The notes under the pieces: model-generated
The model's input: the letters and a program-made list of their open reading frames with translations, nothing else
What the model was told of the DNA's origin: nothing
Database searches by the model: none
Assembly: GCA_037043015.1 (NCBI GenBank)
Contig: CM073327.1
Location: forward strand, 12,692,727 to 12,756,726
Source of the DNA: Bryum argenteum
Lineage: Eukaryota > Streptophyta > Bryopsida > Bryales > Bryaceae
Direction: 5' to 3'
Length of the DNA: 64,000 nt
In this document: positions 57,290 to 64,000 of the stretch, one piece after another
How positions within the stretch are numbered: the first letter of the stretch is position 1
Layout: the number at the start of each line of letters is the position of its first letter
Translations under genes and position numbers: made by a program

Positions 57290-58700
57290 TTCTTTTTTTT
57301 TTCAATCAATGTGTTTCAGAATGCGATTTAAGGATTTGATGTAGGCTATCCATCGTAATATGGCAATGTCTGGTGAAGAACAATTTGCCACCATCCCCAG
57401 TAAAGGTAAGCAATCGGTCTCCAGCACTACCTCAGCTCCAATGAGATAGTTTCAGTCAGCTTTGATTGCTGTAAGGGCTCCCCACAATTCTCTTTTAACT
57501 TGAGGATATGCCCTTTGTCGCTCAGTCAAGATTCTAGCGCCAAATCGGATAGCAAATCGCTTTCCTTCTCCATCATCTTGTCCAATAGCCCATCCTATGG
57601 CTATTGGACTAGCGCTTCATCATCACAATGACAAGCTTCTCGCAAACGTAGTTTACTTGTTTTAAATTGGTGGTGATTCTAAAACCTTCTTTAACTTTGC
57701 CACGGCCAAGTCTTCGCTTCTTCTCTCCGAGAAACTTGTTTCTTCCTCAACAACTTGTATAGAGGCTCTGATATGTGAGCAAAGTGAGGGATCCAAATTT
57801 GGTAGAAGACACAAGCTCCTAGAAACCTCCTTACTTCAGTAATGCTTGTACAGGCTTTCATCCTGTCTATAGCATCCACCTTCTCAGGGTTAGGCTTTCT
57901 TCCGTAAGAGCCACACAAGTGTCCAACCACCAAAATTTCATCAACCCCGAACTTGGACTTGTCAATAGACAAAGTCAAATTCACATCTTGGAGTTTGCCC
58001 AAGATTTGAGCGACATCTTTGATGTGGTTATTGACAAAGGTTCTGCAACCATCAGCTTCAATGTGGCAGTCTCTCTCTTTCTCCTCGCATCCTTTAATGA
58101 GAATATCATCCACAAAAGGTATAGTTTTTTCAGGAATGAAATCTCTCAGGATCTGATTCATGGCACTTTGCATGTGTGCTACAGAGTTTGTAGCACCTTG
58201 GGGCAATGTACACATTCTCACCAATCCAAGTGGAGTCTTCATGGTTGTCAAATCTCTGCTCTCTCCGCAGCCTAATTGAAATTGATCATAACCGGAGTAT
58301 AGATCTCCAATGGAATAGATTGCATGTCCCGCAAAGGCTTGACTACTTCATCAACAATAGGACCGAGATCCTTTATTCCCGATTGTAACCTTGTTGGCAG
58401 GGTTGCATATCTTGAATGAACCTCGATCTTCCATTCTTCTTTGGTACAAGAAACCATCGGTTAGAATATGGAGCCATTGAAGGTTCGAGTATGCCCATCT
58501 TCACTTTCTCTTTCAAAAGCTCCACGAGCTTTGGAAGTAATGCCTTTCTAAGACTGTGGTATGGGTTTCAAATCCCATGGTACATGCGGTATACGTGAAT
58601 ATCACCATTGGTGCTATGATCTTTGAAATGAAACAACACATCCAATCTCATTTGGAGAAGAAGCAAAGGCCTTTGAATGTCTTGACAACATCTCTCTCTG
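57290..58700 (-). pseudogene. Retrotransposon reverse transcriptase and RNase H region
   Basis: The longest piece (57691-58251) contains the catalytic FVDDILIKG motif, preceded by LPQGATNSVAHMQ and followed by RRFLGACVFYQIW, which are reverse-transcriptase palm and thumb features. Upstream palm motifs appear in another frame near 58300-58560. RNase H-like sequence (VVLETDCLPLLGM) follows near 57400-57500. Stops and frame changes separate the parts. Confidence 0.88.
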
Positions 58701-59452
58701 AACTTTCCTATCTCGATGTCGGATAAAAACCATCTCCTCCAATCTTTAAGTTGGCCAAAGATTCCTTCGTGAAAGTATGGCCAATCTTCCTCGTCACCTC
58801 AAACTCGCTCTTTCTCGACTTGTTTGATGTGTTCTTGATGTCAATGGTAGTTGAGTTGCAACAGGGCTTTTACTTTCTTTGCCACATACCTTGTATTTTG
58901 TAAAGACCGTAGCTTCTTCCACAATCTCGATTCGGAGTGAAGTCATGGCGATGCAACTTGATAAAATTCTCTTGTGTGTAAATCCACAAAAGAATGATCG
59001 TCTTTCGCCTCACCTCGTCTTCAAGCAAACCAGTACATGGTTTGAAGGAAGTCATCCTGAAACCCATCTTCTTCATAAACTCCGGATATGTTCTCATCTC
59101 CCACCAAAATCTTCATTCTTTTTAGGTTTTTCTCCATCTTTTTCACACACCGCTTTTGACAGGGTCTAAATCTTTAATACCCGTAAACTTCACAGAGCTA
59201 TACTCGACACGCTTAAAAATCCACACCCAAATCCAAAGATGTACGTTTGGGGAATCTTGAAGTTTTTTTCTCTTCAAGACCAGTGGTTCCCCAACTCCCA
59301 CGCGTGTCTTTCTCTAAAATCCGAGAATCCAAGAGAAGTTGGCAAAGGACCTTCTCCGAGTTGGACTCGGTGTCATTATTATCCGCTTTGATCACAAAAT
59401 TGAATGAGCCTTCTTGCCATCAACACTTCGATTCGAAAGATAATGGGATCCA

Positions 59453-59851
59453 TCATCCAACACTTTGGTCTCCATTCGTGAAGCGTTGATGTAAGGTTGG
59501 CCCAAAAGACTTGGATAGGCACACTTTTTTTTGAACAAAGAAGTTTTGTTCTACCTCCACATCACCAATCCTAGCGGACAATGCAGGCAAGCTCCATACA
59601 ACCTTGTTCTTCCACCGTTGGCCGCCCTCGTGATCCAAATGATGCCAGCCGGTGTCAATGGGCCATTTGCCCTTCTCGTATAAGTCACGGGAGATGATGT
59701 TGATCTCAGATCCATGATCAACAAGGGCTAGAATCGACTCTTGAAGCCCTCCAAGCTTCACCTTTGTCTCCGTTGTGGCTCTTGCCCAAAATGGCCGAAA
59801 GATATTCAAACCGATCTTCATCTCTCTTAAACACTCAATGTCGAGGCGCAC
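59453..59851 (-). pseudogene. Retrotransposon aspartic protease region
   Basis: ALVDHGSEINIISRDLYEKG is a retropepsin active-site segment; the usual DTG/DSG is DHG here, with the GSEINIIS flank kept. It lies between the gag-like region and reverse transcriptase in another frame, in the normal gag-protease-RT order. Confidence 0.75.
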
Positions 59852-60163
59852 ACAAAGGTCTTCACCTCCACCATTGCGCTTTTGTTGAGGCTGCCTTCAT
59901 ATGTGTAAAGCTCAAACCCTTTCTTGAAGTGAAAAAAACTTGACGGCTTTGCTTGGATCTTTGGACATCCACCCCCTCTAGCTTCTTTCTTTCGATATGA
60001 TCATATGCGGCTCTTTGATTCAACCGATCGATCACCCATCATTGCAAAGACTTCTCCAATCTCTCTGTCTCTTCATCATTAGACATGTGGGTGTTTAAAG
60101 ATCGACCATCACAAATGACCTCCGCCGCATCATGCTCTTTCTCTTGATAATGTCAATGATGAG

Positions 60164-61900
60164 TTAATTGAAATCTTTCTTGCAATGCCAAGAGCTTTCT
60201 CTTAAAGTGAACTCAATCTTGGCATCCAAGATCCTTTCCTCCAAAACTCCCTTCATGTCTATAGAAGTCTCAATGTCGACCGAGCTTGTGCAGCAGTCCC
60301 CTTTCGCTTTGGTTTTGTTTGGAGTCGAACGGTCCTTCGCCGCTCCATCGATTTGATCCCAATCCTCCAGCCGTGTATTGTGTGCTTTTTCTAGATCGGG
60401 ACTGCCGCGATCGCAGACGCACTTCGGGTCTTGGTTCTCTTGGGGCACTTTGGTGGAGCCTTCTTCTCTGTCGCGCTCATCACTATCTTCTTGCGCTGCG
60501 TCTTGAGCGTTTTTCTTCAACCGAGGCCTCATACCTCTCATCAGCGAACTTCAGAATGTTCAAGAAAGCCTTAATGGTATTTGTATCAACAGATCTCCCA
60601 TCCTCGTAGCATCTCTAATGGCTCGAGCTCCCCTCTTCAAAACCATGAGATCTTGGTCAAGAGAGTGCCACAAGAGAGGCTTTACTCCAATATGATAGGA
60701 GTCACCACGAATGTAGACAGAGCTAGCTCTGCCCATTTTTTCTTCCATGAGCTTCTTCATCCCTCCTCTACCAAAATTGGTACTCAGGGTGATTTTGTCG
60801 CAAAGATCACGCACCTTTCCATCAATGAAAATGATTGTGCCATCTTTGAGTCTTCATCGCACTCCATACACTCTCGGAGCCTATGTTTGGAGGTCTCTTC
60901 TCGGTCTTGTCACAAAAGATGCATCTCCATGGAAACTCTCTCGGACCATCGGATTTTTGTGAAGAGCTGGAAGTATGTCTTCTCCTCACCATTCATCTCC
61001 ACCTCAACTCCCGAAAGCCCTTGATAATCTCCTCAAGGCTTCTCCATCACTAGTCTTAGTTGCCTTCGCTATAGCGACTGGAGATGGAGTGGTTGTTGGA
61101 GTCGAGCAAATGACACCTTACGGTGTGTAGGAGTGTGGATAAGCTCCACATCCGCCTTGACTCAACACCTCTTGACCTCACACGTTGTTGTTTGGGCCAA
61201 GAGGATCACCGTCTCTTCCACCCTTCTCCAATCGTTGGTGAAACCTCCTCTCGTGATGCGGTCTCCAAGAAGTAAGAGGAGTCTATCCTCAAGGCATCAT
61301 CGGCGACGAAGAAATAACTCCGTTTTCCCCGTTATCGAAGATGTCTCTCCCCCATGGGAAGTTGACCATACTTCTTCTCAAAATCTCTCGAGAAGCTCGT
61401 TAGGGCCCATATTAACTCCCCGGGCGTTCTCTACCCTGGTCGAGGAAGGCCCTCTTGGTTATCCTCTCCGTGTCCTCGTCGAAATACTCATCTCGAGTCG
61501 CTCAAAGAACCGGGCCCGCGTGATGGCGAGGATTAGCGGCGCTTCGGATCTCATGCACACGGCCACGAATGTCGGGAACTACCGCCATGTCAAATGTCTC
61601 CATCATGCGATTCTCGTCAACAGAGTGAATCTCCATCTCGCAAACATAGATACGCAAGAATTTAGTGACGTTTTGCCATCAAATCTCCTGTCTTGTAATA
61701 ACGGCTTTGAGCCTTGGTCGATCCATAGCCACCCCTGTTTGGCATTATGCTCCTCCATGTAGAGGCCAATGCTCCGAGAAGGTCTTGAACAGGGGATACG
61801 ACCTCCCCCGATGTTAGCCCCTCCAACACCGGGACCTCGTCCATCGGGATCCATCATCACGGTCTCACTAGTTGCCCCAAAGCCTCTCTCGGTGGAAGCA
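60164..61900 (-). pseudogene. Retrotransposon gag-like region
   Basis: Fragmented minus-strand frames include a charged, Lys/Asp/Glu-rich part at 60164-60541 and a segment at 60560-60814 (MRDLCDKITLSTNFGRGG). Position next to the 5' LTR and before the protease, rather than a strong motif, supports the gag call. I did not find a CCHC zinc knuckle. Confidence 0.55.
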
Positions 61901-61905
61901 CCAAA

Positions 61906-63683
61906 TGTCGGGTATGAGAGGAGCACGCTTTAACACACGGGTGTGTCCGGTCGCAACTAGGAATGAATCGGTGAGAGGATGTGAGATAAAATGGTCTTCT
62001 ATCTTCAATCTTCGTTTCTTCAATCTTCTGCCTCGAGTCTCGAATCTTCAAACACGGGTCCGTTGGCCTATCCCATGGTGGCTTCTCTGAGGTAAGGGTT
62101 TTGGGTCGGGTAGGTAATAAGAAACCACATGTCCTCGGACGGGTAGAACGGGACAAATGACACGAAATGCCGTCCGTAAGATGGACTCTAAACTTCAAAC
62201 CCACGGACTGGAGCGCTCACCAAATGTAACAACATATAAGATCAACCATGTGGGCCGTTAACCCCACTTCGTTGCCACAACACAAAATGAAGCTAAGTGA
62301 ACACAAAGCTCGCAACGGGTTTACAATGCAAGAAATCGAATGCAACTAGCCTCCAAAGCCTACTTTAATAACAAGAAGGAAATCGGACCACAAGCCACAA
62401 CACAAAGAAGAGCCTAAAGACTCTTCAGATCTTCAAGTCTTGGTGTGATTTGCTTCTCCAACTTTCAACCTTCACTCCCACCTCAAAGGAAACCTTTGAA
62501 GAAAGCAGTTTCGAAACTCCAAGAAAAAAAGCTTCTCAACTTCAAATGACTCTCACGAATGTACTCACGAGTCCAATGAACAAGTGTGATAGCTTTTTGG
62601 AAAGCTAACAACACCTTCTGACTTCCTCAAAAATCTCAAAATAATCTAAACTACATCATCCACAAACTATGAGCCTCTAAAGATGTAGGCCGAGAATAAG
62701 TCTGCAGCAGACCTCTCTTTCTTCAAATCACTATAAAACTCTCTAAAATGCTTCAAATCGTGAGTGCAAGGTCTTTTTGGATAGAAGACTTCAAGAACTA
62801 CAAGACCTTGAAAGGTTTGAGCAAAAACAAGCTATTAGTTGAGAATTAAGAACCTCGAAAAGTTGACTCTCAATCGGGTAGTCACAAATTCCTCAATTCT
62901 CAAAAACTTCTAACTCTCATAACTTTTTGCTTCACAAGTCCAAATCATTCATGAAAGGTGTCTATAAAAAGGTAATTGCACAAGGAACAACATCACAAAC
63001 TTTATTTTTCATAAGTTTCTCCCCACTCAACATCAGCACACTCCAAAAAGTCTCTCCTCCTACACACCAAAAACTCCACTCGACACGAACTCCAAAAGGA
63101 ATCTACTTTCCCTTTCTTCCTCCTTTCTTTCCTCTCCACCTAAGGGATAAGAGTGACCATACATCAGCCCATACCCCTAGTTTAGGTTCCCTATAGGAGT
63201 CTAATAACACAATAAAAAGTCAACTACACTACCAAATGCCGGCGCTTCTTTAACTGCGCTTTTATTTACTACAAGGCAATTATCAAAGCCTTTAAAACAA
63301 AGAAATTCTAATGTACTAAATAGAAAATAGAAATCATATGAAGAAATCTAAGAGGTATAAGGACTATTGATTGCCGATTCAGTCGCCAAGCCGTGACTTG
63401 GTGGGTTGGAATCGATGGTCAATCTTTGTCCCGACGGTCCGGGTTCAAATCCCGTTGAACGACGGGCGGCCGCAGCGCCAAGACGCTAGTGAAGCGAAAA
63501 CCCAACCATCGGCCTACCTACTCCTGGAAATTATACGTGCGACAAGAGTTTAGCACCAGGTGTTAAACCCAAACCACCGTGATTCTAATCACGATATAAG
63601 TGGTTTTGTTTTATTAATTAACATTACGATAAAACCTACTGTACACTAAAGGTGTACACGTTGGAAGCAATTCCAACACGACA
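61906..63683 (-). repeat. 5' LTR (right copy)
   Basis: 1778 bp, with the same termini and order as the left LTR. Differences are mainly short indels at tandem or homopolymer positions. In element orientation it starts TGTCGTGTTGG and ends CCCGACA, next to the primer-binding site. Confidence 0.92.
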
Positions 63684-63800
63684 CCGGCGTAAATGAAGTG
63701 TCCGTTTGTAATGCTAATATCCCGACGACCTTCTCCACCTTCTCATTAGGGGCCATGAGCCTTAACCAACCACGAAGCCAAGGCTTGTGGTGCCTCTCGT
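63684..63800 (-). mobile_element. SINE-like element, copy D, head and body fragment (right of the LTR element)
   Basis: After CCGG the sequence continues with the SINE body (TGAAGTGTCCGTTTGTAATG, CTAATATCCCGAC), then jumps to the head (GGGGCCATGAGCC...AAGGCTTGTGGTGCC), which matches copy C. An internal deletion between body and head removes the B-box side. It is the other half of the fragment at 53873-53910. Confidence 0.7.
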
Positions 63801-64000
63801 GAAATCACTTTTATAAGTGCATCTAAATTTCATTTGTGGTATACGTGGAAGATAGGACGTAAAGTTAATTAGCTCACAAGTGTGGTTTAGAGCCGCTTTA
63901 CACGAGAGGCCAAGCCGAGTATGGGGCCAAAGAAAGCCAAAATGGAGCGCTTTGATTGGTCGAAAATGTGAAATTGGCCCGAGGGGCCTTACATGGAAAA
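63801..64000. other. Window end, nothing identified
   Basis: Noncoding sequence. GGCCCGAGGGGCC near 63977 resembles the subterminal palindrome of the TTAA MITE family, but no CCCTTAAACG terminus is present before the window ends. Confidence 0.4.

Larger units (their letters stand above)
53911..63683 (-). mobile_element. Ty3/Gypsy-type LTR retrotransposon, about 9.8 kb
   Basis: This is a full-length element read on the minus strand, with LTRs at both ends (TG...CA) and CCGG duplicated at the insertion site (53907-53910, 63684-63687). Inside the 5' LTR (the right one) is a probable primer-binding site, TGGTGCTTCCACC read from 61903 on the minus strand. Next to the 3' LTR is a purine-rich tract (about 55701-55720). 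The internal order on the minus strand is gag-like, protease, reverse transcriptase, RNase H, integrase: the Ty3/Gypsy order. The coding region is broken by stops and frameshifts. The LTRs remain very similar, with mostly 1-4 nt indels, so the insertion is fairly recent or the sequence carries indel errors. Confidence 0.9.

Noticed and set aside
63969-63990. Another TTAA-family MITE at the window end
   Set aside because: Only the GGCCCGAGGGGCC motif is present; the CCCTTAAACG terminus and flanking TTAA are missing on the visible side.

Overview
This is plant nuclear DNA: intron-split genes with GT-AG junctions, a nuclear tRNA gene, plant gene families (a FEI-type receptor kinase, the plastid copper pump PAA2/HMA8, a metallothionein) and many plant-type transposable elements in AT-rich intergenic DNA. 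The small cysteine-cluster metallothionein, the ALDP-like peroxisomal half transporter and the single-exon PAA2 suggest a non-seed land plant (bryophyte or lycophyte grade). That placement is inference and the species cannot be read from the sequence.

Layout. 0-5 kb: a seven-exon HAS1/DDX18-type DEAD-box RNA helicase behind a promoter with a telo-box and E2F-like motifs. 7.3-9.05 kb: a cluster of four 361-bp miniature transposons with TTAA target sites and CCC...GGG ends, one nested inside another's terminal repeat; a fifth, shorter copy lies at 29.5 kb. 9.8-11.1 kb: an unrecognised multi-span membrane protein. 12.7-18.7 kb (minus): an 18-coding-exon ABCD half transporter whose exons join into a 672-residue frame. 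19-23.3 kb: SINE-like elements with (TATC)n tails and a 300-bp inverted-repeat element. 25.1-29.2 kb: a 13-exon FEI-like LRR receptor kinase (634 aa). 30.2 kb: a hAT-type foldback element with a perfect 8-bp target duplication. 31.2-32.5 kb (minus): a three-exon metallothionein, 56 aa. 33.9 kb (minus): tRNA-Val(UAC). 36.2-38.9 kb (minus): an intronless, GC-rich PAA2/HMA8 gene. 41.96-48.23 kb: a Helitron with both termini recognisable and a frameshifted Rep-helicase. 48.4-51.3 kb: a decayed TNP2-like transposase. 52.1-53.1 kb (minus): an unrecognised AT-rich, Lys/Asn-rich reading frame. 53.9-63.7 kb: a full-length Ty3/Gypsy-type LTR retrotransposon (minus), inserted into another SINE copy.

The host genes are unrelated housekeeping and signalling genes with no operon-like logic: ribosome biogenesis, peroxisomal acyl-CoA import, cell-wall or ethylene-linked signalling, metal binding and thylakoid copper delivery. 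The metallothionein and the copper ATPase lie 4 kb apart, but nothing in the sequence shows that this is more than chance. Spliced models were assembled by hand from frame continuity, GT-AG sites and family motifs. UTR ends are not defined.
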